Below are positions 48,158-56,249 of a stretch of 64,000 nucleotides of DNA, piece after piece. Numbering within the stretch: the stretch's first letter is position 1; every line of letters begins with the position of its first letter. Source of the stretch: a virus; the IMG/VR virus record IMGVR_UViG_3300004807_000018, positions 1-64,000 of that record; one strand, given 5' to 3'. Under the pieces are notes generated by a model. That model worked only from the letters and a program-made list of their open reading frames with translations. It was not told the DNA's origin and did no database searches. The position numbers were made by a program, and so were the translations under genes.

Positions 48158-49173
48158 CATACAGCGATATCGCTAAAGAGAAGATTGCGGAGGCCAAAAC
48201 ACATCTGTCTCCCACCGGCATTAGCCTTCTAGCGGGGCAGCTAGAGTCCGTGTCCGCGAAGCTTGACGATCAGTCCGTCGCCTACGCGGGGATGCGCCCT
48301 CGTGCAGAAGGGAAAGCCAAGCTTGACGAAGTGACAAAAAGGGCAATCGAGCATGTGTGCAAGGGCATGGATGACAACTATGCCGTGGCCCTAGGGATCG
48401 CTCGCGGCATCGACTTCATGCTGGGAGGGACGGGAGAGGATTTCCTCCAGCAGATAAGGAATGAGGTCAACGAGGACCCGGCAGATTCCGAGCCCTTGAA
48501 TAAGATTCGTACGCAGTCACGCAAGAGTTTTGGATACACCATCTGCGACAACCCGAACTGGGCCGTGATTCATACGCGAACAAAGTGGTCTGAACAATCC
48601 ATGGGGGCTCGTGACAAGCCGTATGCCCGAGACTTCCACGAGCTTGCGAGTGCCCTTCAAGACATTCACGGAGTTGTTGACGCCTACGTCAATTGGTACG
48701 ACGTGCATATCGAGAAGGCTACGGCGTTTTCGTGGGACGAGATCTTTGCGGAAGCTGGCGAAATCATCGAGTGCGGCGAGAAGCAAATGTCCGGCGATCC
48801 AGTGCTGTGCTACGTACGCCATCAATGCGCGTGGTTTACAACCCAAAAGGTTTCTCGGCAATGGGGTGACGACTGGGGCGATGCGCCATATGAGACCAAC
48901 GCTGGAGAGCCCTATGCAGACGAGGCCAAAGATCGCGCGCCGATGTGGAGGCTGTTCAAGGTTCGTTTTGAAGGAAGCTTCATCGAGCCATTCGACGGGC
49001 ATTCAAATAGCCCTTACAGCGTCGAAGCCATCAACGCCGGAGTCATACCTTGGCTTAGGTCAGAGTCGGTAACTCCGCAGATCTGCATCCCTGCCGGGAC
49101 GCCCTTGAGCAAATTCAAGGAGCTCATCTTGGCAGGTGGCGGGCAAGTTTTTGAGGAATCCGAGGAGAACTAG
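48154..49173 (+). CDS. Hypothetical protein with N-terminal AGM/GW-type repeat unit
   Basis: A 339-aa protein. Residues about 25-85 contain YAGMRPRAEGKAK and KGMDDNYAVALG, the same unit that occurs twice in the next gene. A second domain of about 200 residues follows (FGYTICDNPNWAVIHTRTKW; APMWRLFKVRFEGSF; GVIPWLRSE), unknown. The duplicated unit suggests related function in both genes. Confidence 0.7.
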   Translation: MTYSDIAKEKIAEAKTHLSPTGISLLAGQLESVSAKLDDQSVAYAGMRPRAEGKAKLDEVTKRAIEHVCKGMDDNYAVALGIARGIDFMLGGTGEDFLQQIRNEVNEDPADSEPLNKIRTQSRKSFGYTICDNPNWAVIHTRTKWSEQSMGARDKPYARDFHELASALQDIHGVVDAYVNWYDVHIEKATAFSWDEIFAEAGEIIECGEKQMSGDPVLCYVRHQCAWFTTQKVSRQWGDDWGDAPYETNAGEPYADEAKDRAPMWRLFKVRFEGSFIEPFDGHSNSPYSVEAINAGVIPWLRSESVTPQICIPAGTPLSKFKELILAGGGQVFEESEEN

Positions 49174-50076
49174 ATGACAAACGCCGAACAACTTTTGCAG
49201 AGCATTGAAGAGTGGAGCCAATCCAACAACGTCGCAGCATTCTACGTGAAAGCAGAGCTAGAAAAGTTACTCCCTCATATGCGAAAGCTCGACAAATTCG
49301 CGGGCATGAAGACACGGCTGCAGATTGAGATCCAAGTGGTACGAGGTGACTCAATCAGGGAGTTTTGCCGTGGCTGGAACGCAGCTCTGGAGTGGGTTCT
49401 TAGTGAAGAGCAGGATGTACCGCAACTCTCGGCGACTTGCGAAGATCGCGAGTCGCCTGACAAGCTCAACCAGCAATCACAGGTCCATTGGGCCGGATAT
49501 CTGAAGCAAGCCGACTTGATTGTCAAAGGGATCGGTCATCTTCCTGAACTCAACCAAATCTGCGCTTTGAAGGAAGAACTTAGGCATTTTGCCCAGACTT
49601 TGGATGACTACGCGGGGATGCAGACGCGGGCACAGGTTGAGGTATTGATGCGGGATCTTGACGACGACGACAAAGATTACACAGAAGGGTGGAACAATGC
49701 GATTTTGGCAGTCCTGAATTATTTCAAAACACCAGAACCCGCCCCCGAACCAACCCCCGAGTTTGAGCCGTGCGATGCAGGTACGGAGCCGGTTGAGGGG
49801 TTGTACGTGAAAATCAGGAATGAGTATTGCGAACTTAGATGGATCGCTGATCTCTTGACCGCTGGAAATTCTGAGGGTTATTGCGCATCAGCAACCACGA
49901 TCAGTAATCTCCACATCCCCCTCTACCGCCGCGTTTTGCCACCTAAGCCCGTGGTGTGGGAGGAAGAACGAACCATCGAAAGGGATGATAACGATGATTC
50001 GCTTATATACGTGCCCAGCGGCTCATTTAAGCGCGGAGAACTTGTCAAGATTCGCATTGAGAAGGTGATCAAGTGA
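49174..50076 (+). CDS. Hypothetical protein with two AGM/GW-type repeats
   Basis: A 300-aa protein starting one base after the previous stop. Repeat 1 is FAGMKTRLQIEIQ ... CRGWNAALEWVL (residues 42-76). Repeat 2 is YAGMQTRAQVEVLM ... TEGWNNAILAVL (146-182). The AGM and G(W/M) marks are 22-24 residues apart in all three copies known here. A Pro/Glu linker (EPAPEPTPEFEP) precedes a C-terminal beta-rich domain. Role unknown. Confidence 0.7.
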   Translation: MTNAEQLLQSIEEWSQSNNVAAFYVKAELEKLLPHMRKLDKFAGMKTRLQIEIQVVRGDSIREFCRGWNAALEWVLSEEQDVPQLSATCEDRESPDKLNQQSQVHWAGYLKQADLIVKGIGHLPELNQICALKEELRHFAQTLDDYAGMQTRAQVEVLMRDLDDDDKDYTEGWNNAILAVLNYFKTPEPAPEPTPEFEPCDAGTEPVEGLYVKIRNEYCELRWIADLLTAGNSEGYCASATTISNLHIPLYRRVLPPKPVVWEEERTIERDDNDDSLIYVPSGSFKRGELVKIRIEKVIK

Positions 50077-50225
50077 ACAGGACTCACGCATTAGCCGCAC
50101 TCGGCATGTATTCGTCAACAAGGGCAAAGCCGCACGGACCAGACAAGAAAGGGTCAGGACGGCTCAAGAGATCCAGGCGCGCGATGGCTAAGGCTTCGCG
50201 TAAAGCGAATAGGGGGAAGCGATGA
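50073..50225 (+). CDS. 50-aa highly basic protein
   Basis: GTG at 50073 overlaps the previous stop (GTGA) and its own stop overlaps the next start (ATGA). It begins VNRTHALAALGMYSSTRAKP and ends with a run of Lys and Arg (SRRAMAKASRKANRGKR). With 18 basic residues of 50 it should bind nucleic acid or be a small virion-DNA or host-takeover protein. Coupling on both sides supports coding. Confidence 0.6.
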   Translation: MNRTHALAALGMYSSTRAKPHGPDKKGSGRLKRSRRAMAKASRKANRGKR

Positions 50226-50641
50226 ACAACGACCTAACCAAACGCGCTCAGGACCTACTTGCGGTTATGGCCAATTCATACCCTGGGCCGTGGCTTGCGG
50301 TCGCAGGAGACTACGGCGAAGAGCCGGGAGACTTCGCGGACATCCTTGCTAATCCATACAAAGCGTCGTCCACCGAAGACATGCAGCCGATTGCTGAAGA
50401 TGTGTCGATGCACAACGCGGTCGCCATTGTCCATGCGATGGATCACGCCCCCTTGATCATCGCGGAGCTACTGGCCGAAGTCATAAGGCTTCAGAAGGTT
50501 GCGGATCAAATGAGAGAACTTGGGGACTTTAACTATTGCGTAGACGACGTGACTTGCGGAAACGAATGGTTTGACGGAAGTCACTACCCCGAACTGTACG
50601 CCGAGCTAACCAAGGAGGCAGACAATGCGGATCGGAGATAG
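50222..50641 (+). CDS. Hypothetical protein
   Basis: A 139-aa acidic protein; GGGGG upstream of the ATG. Helical with PLIIAELLAEVIRLQKVADQ in the middle. Function unknown. Confidence 0.65.
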   Translation: MNNDLTKRAQDLLAVMANSYPGPWLAVAGDYGEEPGDFADILANPYKASSTEDMQPIAEDVSMHNAVAIVHAMDHAPLIIAELLAEVIRLQKVADQMRELGDFNYCVDDVTCGNEWFDGSHYPELYAELTKEADNADRR

Positions 50642-50801
50642 GGTCATTGTAATCGGTGGACACTGGGCGCACTTGCGCGGTTCCGTAGAAGGATTCATCG
50701 GGCACTACTTCATTAGCGTCACCCTTGATGCATTAAAAGAGCCGGTGCCGATCCATGTGAGCGATTTGAATTTGATTGGGGTGGAAGACAATGCCGGTTG
50801 A
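50625..50801 (+). CDS. 58-aa KOW-like protein
   Basis: ATG at 50625 with AAGGAGG upstream, overlapping the end of the previous gene. GDRVIVIGGHWAHLRGSVEG then YFISVTLD and IHVSDLNLIG form a KOW/SH3-like small barrel, as in nucleic-acid-binding NusG-type domains. Stop at 50799-50801, overlapping the next start by 11 nt. Confidence 0.6.
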   Translation: MRIGDRVIVIGGHWAHLRGSVEGFIGHYFISVTLDALKEPVPIHVSDLNLIGVEDNAG

Positions 50802-51150
50802 TACGAAACAACTCAGAAAGATGGCACGAGAATCCGAGAGCATTGACTTGTTTGAAGATGCCGAAGCCTTGACCGCAGCCGCCGACGAGATCGACGCCCT
50901 GCGCGAACGAGTTGCGGAGATCCCTTCTTGGCAGGATAAGCCGACGTGCGCAGGCAAGTGGATAGGTGAGTGGACAGTAAAGGGCAGCAGTCAAAAGGGC
51001 ATCGAGTGGTTTGAGATTGTAATGGTCGAAGGAGTCTCGCATTTTGTTTGCGAGTTCACCGGAGATTTTAGGCCAGTCCCGTCTGAGACGTTGGCGTCTA
51101 AATGGAAATTCTTTGGCCCGATACCTCTCCTAACTGAAGGGGTCAAGTGA
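50791..51150 (+). CDS. Hypothetical protein
   Basis: A 119-aa protein from MPVDTKQLRK with GGGGTGG upstream. An N-terminal helix-rich half (DLFEDAEALTAAADEIDAL) and a strand-rich half (WFEIVMVEGVSHFVCEF). Ends with the next gene's ATG overlapping its stop. Confidence 0.6.
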   Translation: MPVDTKQLRKMARESESIDLFEDAEALTAAADEIDALRERVAEIPSWQDKPTCAGKWIGEWTVKGSSQKGIEWFEIVMVEGVSHFVCEFTGDFRPVPSETLASKWKFFGPIPLLTEGVK

Positions 51151-51269
51151 TGCGGATGTTTCCCGTTTTATGTTCGTACAAAGATCACAAGCCTGGTGAT
51201 CCTGGATCAATACCGTGGCCTATTGCCGAACGTGCCTACGACGAATTCAAGAAGGAGAGAGGGATTTGA
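51150..51269 (+). CDS. 39-aa small phage protein
   Basis: ATG at 51150 overlaps the preceding TGA. The C-terminal half SIPWPIAERAYDEFKKERG matches a motif seen in short phage proteins of unknown function. Its stop overlaps the TTG start of the next gene (TTGA). Confidence 0.6.
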   Translation: MRMFPVLCSYKDHKPGDPGSIPWPIAERAYDEFKKERGI

Positions 51270-51547
51270 GCACCGAGCATGAATCAGAAGTCCAGCCGGT
51301 CATCAGAGATCGGGTGAGAGCCGTAGGTATGCGCACCGAGCCGATCTCGGAATCGGTCTCGCACGCTGTCCGGCAGATTGACCGGATGAACGAGTTTCGA
51401 GTCTGGATGTCCGGGCTCAAGTGGTCGCTGTACGAAGAAGGCTCAGGACGCATTGTCGCACTGACGGACGAGCAAGTGATTAACTTCCCCTTGCTCCGCA
51501 ACGCCGAAGCTCGGGCAAGGTTTCTGGACGCGGTGAGCAAGTCATGA
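51266..51547 (+). CDS. Hypothetical protein, TTG start
   Basis: A 93-aa protein. TTG at 51266, inside the preceding stop, has AAGGAG 8 nt upstream. Helical with SHAVRQIDRMNEFRVWM. Function unknown. Confidence 0.55.
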   Translation: MSTEHESEVQPVIRDRVRAVGMRTEPISESVSHAVRQIDRMNEFRVWMSGLKWSLYEEGSGRIVALTDEQVINFPLLRNAEARARFLDAVSKS

Positions 51548-51933
51548 AAACCGGGCCGATCGTATGCGCCAAGGATCCCGAAGGATATGAGTGGTTCTTC
51601 ATTTGGAGCCCAAGTGTCGACGCTCCTTTGACTCCAGCGATGACCGAGAAAGAGATCGAGCGCTACGTCGTTAGCAATTCTGTTGGGCCAGTGCTCAACG
51701 GTGGTCCCGCAGTCACGAGGGAGCTGGTCATTGAGGTCAAGCACCAGACAGGCAAAGCGCGAAGGTCCATTCAGCGAGCCAGGCGCAACGGTGTGAGCAT
51801 CTGCGACTACGAGAAGACCACATGGCGCGATTACGTTCGGAACAACCGAGCCGGATCAAATGAATCTTGCCTGGATCCCGACGAGCTGCTTCGAGAACTC
51901 GTTGAAGCCCGACAAGAAGGGACCACAGCATGA
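51544..51933 (+). CDS. Hypothetical protein
   Basis: A 129-aa protein, ATG in the previous stop. N-terminal YEWFFIWSPSVDAP strands and a basic helical C-terminal half (KARRSIQRARRNGVSI). Function unknown. Confidence 0.6.
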   Translation: MKTGPIVCAKDPEGYEWFFIWSPSVDAPLTPAMTEKEIERYVVSNSVGPVLNGGPAVTRELVIEVKHQTGKARRSIQRARRNGVSICDYEKTTWRDYVRNNRAGSNESCLDPDELLRELVEARQEGTTA

Positions 51934-52247
51934 GACTTAGTGAGCACCACCTAGTTGTCCTCGAGGAAGAGTCCATCGAAATTGCACGCGAAGCAATGGA
52001 TCTTGGCCAGCGGTGCAGCAAGGCGCTGCGCTTCGGGCTCGATGAGGTCCAGGCTGGCCATGTGCATTCCAACATCGAACGGATCGAGGTTGAGATCCGC
52101 GACCTGGTCACGATCGCTCACCGTCTAGTCCGTGCCGGCGTCCTTAGCCCAGAGTGCCTGACACCATGCGAGGCGAAGGAACAAAGGATAACCGCAGCCA
52201 TGGCGTACTCGGCCGAGTGCGGCACGCTTGAGGATGTCGACGCTTGA
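51930..52247 (+). CDS. MazG-like helical phage protein
   Basis: A 105-aa protein. LSEHHLVVLEEESIEIAREA then CSKALRFGLDEVQAG and NIERIEVEIRDLVTIAHRL resemble small phage proteins with the helical NTP-pyrophosphohydrolase layout, although the catalytic ExxE motifs are only partly visible. Ends with a TTGA overlap. Confidence 0.6.
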   Translation: MRLSEHHLVVLEEESIEIAREAMDLGQRCSKALRFGLDEVQAGHVHSNIERIEVEIRDLVTIAHRLVRAGVLSPECLTPCEAKEQRITAAMAYSAECGTLEDVDA

Positions 52248-52609
52248 ACACTCCCGAGTCTCGAAGCAGGATCCTCGCGTTCGAATCCTCGTGCGCAGTT
52301 CCACGCGGCGAAAAGTTCCTCAGCGATCAAGAGTTCAAAACGCATGTAGCGTCTAGGCTTTCGGAGCGGCCAACAGATACCGCGGCTAAATCCGACCGAC
52401 CCGATATCTCACCTAAAATGAAGCGAATTCCAATCACACTCACGGACTTTGAGCATGCACGGCTCAAGGCCATCAGCCAGGCTCAAGGCATGTCTATGAA
52501 CACAATCATGCGCCTGGCTTTCGAGCAGGCCCACCCACTCCAGAAAGAAACGAAAGCGACGGGCGGAATTGAAAGCACGATCCGGCGCGAAGAAGAGCTG
52601 GCCCATTAG
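52244..52609 (+). CDS. CopG/RHH-like C-terminal protein
   Basis: A 121-aa protein starting TTG. Residues 59-95 (KRIPITLTDFEHARLKAISQ, then MNTIMRLAF) look like a ribbon-helix-helix DNA-binding unit, preceded by a loosely structured N-terminus. Last gene of the plus-strand operon, facing the DnaB operon. Confidence 0.6.
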   Translation: MNTPESRSRILAFESSCAVPRGEKFLSDQEFKTHVASRLSERPTDTAAKSDRPDISPKMKRIPITLTDFEHARLKAISQAQGMSMNTIMRLAFEQAHPLQKETKATGGIESTIRREEELAH

Positions 52610-52628
52610 TTTGGGCCGGGTCTTGGGC

Positions 52629-53015
52629 TCACCCTCTGCCGTTGATCTGGGCCATCAGCAGACGCATTGCGCCAGAATTCAGCCGCCAAATAGTGCGATC
52701 AAGCACAAAGATAAACCGGCTGCCCGCGCCTTCTATGTCGATCGGTCCGAAAAGTTTGAAGAAGTCAAACTGGTTGAGAAAAGATCCTCGGAACTCGAAT
52801 GCCCGAGTCCATTTTTCGCCGTCAATAACTTGCACACGGTAAAGCGTAAAGCTCCCCACGGTCGAAGTGCACTTCAAGTCCTTCCGCCATTCAATCTGAT
52901 CGGGAATCGCAGGGAATACAAAAATGTTACGATCGGACTCTTCTGGAATCTGATTCAGGGCGTTCAGGATATCCATCGGTGTCACCTCTCCATTTGGTTC
53001 ATATTGTGGTGTCAT
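52629..53015 (-). CDS. Hypothetical protein
   Basis: A 128-aa protein from MTPQYEP; start overlaps the previous stop (ATGA). Strand-rich (GSFTLYRVQVIDGEKW, RFIFVLDRTIWRL). Last gene of the replication operon. Only 19 nt separate it from the converging operon. Confidence 0.6.
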   Translation of the reverse strand: MTPQYEPNGEVTPMDILNALNQIPEESDRNIFVFPAIPDQIEWRKDLKCTSTVGSFTLYRVQVIDGEKWTRAFEFRGSFLNQFDFFKLFGPIDIEGAGSRFIFVLDRTIWRLNSGAMRLLMAQINGRG

Positions 53016-53689
53016 TTGAGCTCCTCGGCGTTCTGCACAGATCCCGCGTCCAATCCGATCTCTTTCATTCTCTTGCGCCACCGGTACGCCTTGCTGTCAT
53101 GTGGTGACCGGTGCCGAGCTCTCAGCCTTCTCCATTCACGGATGCTCGACTGCACGACTGTAAGGTCTCTTCGTGAGATCGTGCCGATCTGCTCGGCAAG
53201 GTAGTCGATCAGTGTTTGGGCGTCCGCTTCGACTATCCCTTCCCTCCCCTGGCAGGTGAAGACCTTGAAGCCTGGCTGGTCATTGACCCACTGGGCAACG
53301 AACAGTCCCTCGTAAGGCCCGGTCCAGTTGTCGGGGCGAACATCGTACTCCGGAGCGTGCTCAAAGTCGAGATCTGCGATCGCACGCTCAACCTGGATCA
53401 CCACAAACGCCATCGGGTGTGGATCGTCTGCTGGCCGAAACTGGCCGCCCTTCGATCCCGAGTACCCGGGTCCAGACGATGGCATCACGGGATGCACGTT
53501 CTTCAGGCGTTCCTCTTCAATCATCATGGAAGGGGTCCTGAAGTCGGTCTCCTTCCAGCGCTTGCGCCGTTCCTGAGTCGAAAGCTTTTCGATCCTCCGA
53601 GGAGCGTCGGGCATACGGGCGTGGCGCTGCTCGGCTGCAATCACAAGCATCGACCGGGCTGCTGAAAGCAATTCCTTGCTGGGTTTCAT
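53012..53689 (-). CDS. Hypothetical protein downstream of DnaB
   Basis: A 225-aa basic protein with AAGGAG before the ATG, starting in the DnaB stop (ATGA). N-terminal helical part, middle GPYEGLFVAQWVNDQPGFKVF, C-terminal basic helices (IREWRRLRARHRSP). No family recognised; DnaB partner or nucleic-acid-binding role possible. Confidence 0.6.
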   Translation of the reverse strand: MKPSKELLSAARSMLVIAAEQRHARMPDAPRRIEKLSTQERRKRWKETDFRTPSMMIEEERLKNVHPVMPSSGPGYSGSKGGQFRPADDPHPMAFVVIQVERAIADLDFEHAPEYDVRPDNWTGPYEGLFVAQWVNDQPGFKVFTCQGREGIVEADAQTLIDYLAEQIGTISRRDLTVVQSSIREWRRLRARHRSPHDSKAYRWRKRMKEIGLDAGSVQNAEELK

Positions 53690-55050
53690 GATGTGCTCCT
53701 TGCTAACGATCGGTAACGGGCAAACGACGGTTGAAATCCAAGCTTCACGGTGCCAACGGGCCCCATGCGCTGTTTGGCCAGAATCACTTCGGCTTCCTCG
53801 ACCTCGTGCGGGTTCTCGGACCCACTCCTTTGCTCTTCCTTGGCTTTGTAGTAAGCATCGCGGTACAGGAACATGATCGAGTCGGCATCGTTCTCGATCG
53901 CGCCGGATTCGCGAAGGTCGGCAAGTGTTGGGCGCTTGTCGTCTCGTTGCTCCACCTGACGGTTGAGCTGCGAGAGCGCAATGACTGGCACTCCCAGTTC
54001 CCTAGCCATGCCTTTACAGGCGCTCGATATCGCCGAGACTTCGACCTGGCGGTTCTCCTGCCTGCTGCCCTTTGGTGCCTTGAGAAGTTGGAGGTAGTCC
54101 ACCACGATGAGCCCCAGGCCCTTGTCGGACTGCATAGCCCGTGCTGCAGCGAGCATCTCAGGCACCGTAGTCGTCGGAGACTCCGTGATGCAGATCTGAA
54201 GCTCAGAGAGCGTCTCGCAGGCGTTCTGACAGGCGGTATAGACGTCGTCCGTGAGCCTTCCAGTCTTGAAGAACGAGAGGTTGATTCCCCCAATCATCGA
54301 CACAAGTCGCCGTGTCATCTGCACCTTGGACATTTCGAGGCTGAACACGAGTACGGGCTTTTCTCTTGCGACCGTGAGCGCGATGCCTAGCGCGAAACTC
54401 GTCTTGCCCATGGCAGGCCTTGCACCGACGATCACGAGGTCACCTGCATGCATGCCGCCCATGAACTGGTCAAGATCGACAAACCCGGTATCTACGCCTC
54501 TGATCGGGATGCCAGTTTCACAAATACTGTCAAGCTGGTCGAAGAACTCAATCGCCATCTCCTTACCGGTTAAGATCTTCGGACCCAGGCTTCCAGAGCC
54601 CACAGACTTCAGGATCTTGTCTGCCTGGGCAAGGGCCTCAGATCCCAGATCGACGTCTGGGTCGTAAACAAGCTCGACTATCTTCCTGCCAGCTTTTGCA
54701 AGACGCCGCAGTACCGCTTTTTCCTGAACGATCCGCATGTACTCAAGCGCGTTGCTTGCCGATGGGGTGTAGTTCGCTAGTTGAAGCAGATACTCAGGAC
54801 CACCTACATCGGAAAGCAATTGGCGTGAAATGAGAGCATCCTCAAGCGTAATCTGGTCAAGTTCTCCGCCACGGCCAATGATCGTCCGGGCTGATTTGTA
54901 GATCTCTCGATGCGCTGGCGAGAAGAAGTCCCCCTCGTCGAGCAGCGCCGCGATGTCTTTGGCTGCACGGTCCGAGAGCAGCATCGCGCCAAGCACCGAC
55001 ATTTCGGCCTCAGGGCTGTGCAGTGGTCGCTTTTCGTTTTCGGTGGTCAA
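53686..55050 (-). CDS. dnaB: Replicative DNA helicase DnaB
   Basis: A 454-aa hexameric 5'-3' helicase. The TTG start at 55050 overlaps the previous stop (TTGA) and has GGAGAGAG upstream; a longer 520-aa reading is rejected. N-terminal domain SPEAEMSVLGAMLLSD; RecA core with Walker A GARPAMGKTS at 209-218, Walker B LIVVDYLQLL near 325, and the conserved ALSQLNRQVEQRDDKRPTL ... LRESGAIENDADSIMFLYRD. No primase is visible in the window, so host DnaG probably serves. Two upstream genes may load it at the origin. Confidence 0.95.
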   Translation of the reverse strand: MTTENEKRPLHSPEAEMSVLGAMLLSDRAAKDIAALLDEGDFFSPAHREIYKSARTIIGRGGELDQITLEDALISRQLLSDVGGPEYLLQLANYTPSASNALEYMRIVQEKAVLRRLAKAGRKIVELVYDPDVDLGSEALAQADKILKSVGSGSLGPKILTGKEMAIEFFDQLDSICETGIPIRGVDTGFVDLDQFMGGMHAGDLVIVGARPAMGKTSFALGIALTVAREKPVLVFSLEMSKVQMTRRLVSMIGGINLSFFKTGRLTDDVYTACQNACETLSELQICITESPTTTVPEMLAAARAMQSDKGLGLIVVDYLQLLKAPKGSRQENRQVEVSAISSACKGMARELGVPVIALSQLNRQVEQRDDKRPTLADLRESGAIENDADSIMFLYRDAYYKAKEEQRSGSENPHEVEEAEVILAKQRMGPVGTVKLGFQPSFARYRSLARSTS

Positions 55051-55415
55051 GATCTCTCTCCAGATTTGGCCCGTATTTGCGCCAGGATCGCCGTAGAGAC
55101 GCCTGAAGGCGCTTCCTGCGGTTCTGAGACGGACCCCATGGGCAAACAATCGCTTTCGCTGTAGGTTTTTGGCGGTCTGCTGCGGATGATGCTCGCGGCC
55201 AGCTCGTGGGGGAACGGGGTGTCGGGACCGAACTCGCCGCACAGCCAACGGTCCACGATCGGCCTGATTTCGTGCTGCTGGACGCCCTTCAGGCTCAACA
55301 CCCGGACGTACACGCCGGTCTGTCCCTCGGGCTTACGTCCGTAGGTGTTCAGCCCCGCAAAAAGGTCTTTCACGGCTGCCGTAACCGCCTCGATGAACTC
55401 AATTCCAGGTTCCAT
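55047..55415 (-). CDS. Possible helicase loader / replication accessory protein
   Basis: A 122-aa protein from MEPGIEFIEAV, with GGAGGG upstream and a start inside the previous gene. The N-terminal helix AVTAAVKDLFAGLNTYGR then QHEIRPIVDRWLCGEFG is the kind of small domain found in phage replicative genes between the initiator and DnaB. Function inferred from position only. Confidence 0.55.
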   Translation of the reverse strand: MEPGIEFIEAVTAAVKDLFAGLNTYGRKPEGQTGVYVRVLSLKGVQQHEIRPIVDRWLCGEFGPDTPFPHELAASIIRSRPPKTYSESDCLPMGSVSEPQEAPSGVSTAILAQIRAKSGERS

Positions 55416-56247
55416 TGGCGACCCTCCGCTTGATTTCCTCGGCTTCTCGATCAATCACTTCCGCCACCGAAAGCGCGGTCTCCTTCTGCCGCCTGGAGCC
55501 CTTTGCCTGCTCGTCGTTGATCCATTTTTTGGCCCTGGCTTGCCAGTTCGTGATCACCTGGTTCGAGCCTGTGACCCACTGGCCAAGGTCGTCCCGCTGG
55601 CCGTCGAAGTACAAGAAAAACCCGTCAGCGCAGTCCTGGGTAGATCCGAGCATCGCGAACACGGTCCGGACATCGGCAAGGCTCGGGGCCGGATGCTTGG
55701 CTTTCTTTCCCTCTTCATTCCGTAACGGCGTTACGGGTGCGTTAGCTTTTTCGCTTTTCGACAGGTTGGTACCAACTATTAACTCACCTACTGTCTCTGT
55801 CTTTGTCAATGTCTCTGTCTCCGTCGCGTGACGGGGTAACGCCGTTACGGTGCCGTTACGCGCAGAATTTGGGGCATTTTCTGGACGATTTGAACCTGAA
55901 TTCTCCGCCTTACGCTTCTCGCGCCAACTCTTCTGACGGTCTCGATTACTGGCGTCAACCCCCTGGTAGAGGTCCCAATTTTCGATGATCCACATGTCGT
56001 CTTCGTTACGTAACGCTCCAGACGCGTTAGCAGCCGTTACTAACGCCGTTACGGTGTCGTTAGGTATGTCGTAGCCGCCCGCGAACCGCTCAAGCAGCGG
56101 GGCTTTGCAACGGCCACCCGTGCCGTTGACCTTCACATGTGTGATGATCACCGGCCACACGGCTCGGACGTGCCAAGGCAGTGCAGCGAGCCATTTCGAC
56201 TCGTGCCAATCAACGTTAAGCCTTATCCAGCGAGCGTTCTCTGCCAC
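55399..56247 (-). CDS. Replication initiator-like protein carrying the origin
   Basis: A 282-aa protein. The N-terminal part (RWIRLNVDWHESKWLAALPWHVRAVW ... WIIENWDLYQ) resembles phage replisome-organiser/initiator winged-helix domains. The basic, low-complexity middle is encoded by iteron-like DNA (see 55722-56063), like lambda O. A C-terminal helical part (QVITNWQARAKKWINDEQAKG) may contact DnaB. It sits upstream of the DnaB gene in the operon. The initiator call is by context and pattern, not strong motif. Confidence 0.65.
   Translation of the reverse strand: MAENARWIRLNVDWHESKWLAALPWHVRAVWPVIITHVKVNGTGGRCKAPLLERFAGGYDIPNDTVTALVTAANASGALRNEDDMWIIENWDLYQGVDASNRDRQKSWREKRKAENSGSNRPENAPNSARNGTVTALPRHATETETLTKTETVGELIVGTNLSKSEKANAPVTPLRNEEGKKAKHPAPSLADVRTVFAMLGSTQDCADGFFLYFDGQRDDLGQWVTGSNQVITNWQARAKKWINDEQAKGSRRQKETALSVAEVIDREAEEIKRRVANGTWN
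55722..56063. repeat. Iteron-like repeats, candidate replication origin
   Basis: About a dozen copies, in both orientations, of the core CGTTA[C/G] sit inside the initiator-like gene. They include GTAACGGCGTTAC at 55722-55734, GTAACGCCGTTAC at 55836-55848, CGTTACGTAACG at 56004-56015 and TAACGCCGTTAC at 56041-56052, with half sites near 55850, 56024, 56033 and 56058. A short GAGACA tandem repeat lies between clusters. Confidence 0.65.
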
Positions 56248-56249
56248 GG

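Noticed and set aside
52590-52630. A GGCCCA/TGGGCC hairpin between converging operons
   Set aside because: Only 6 bp, partly inside the coding end, and without a U-tract; too weak to call as a terminator.
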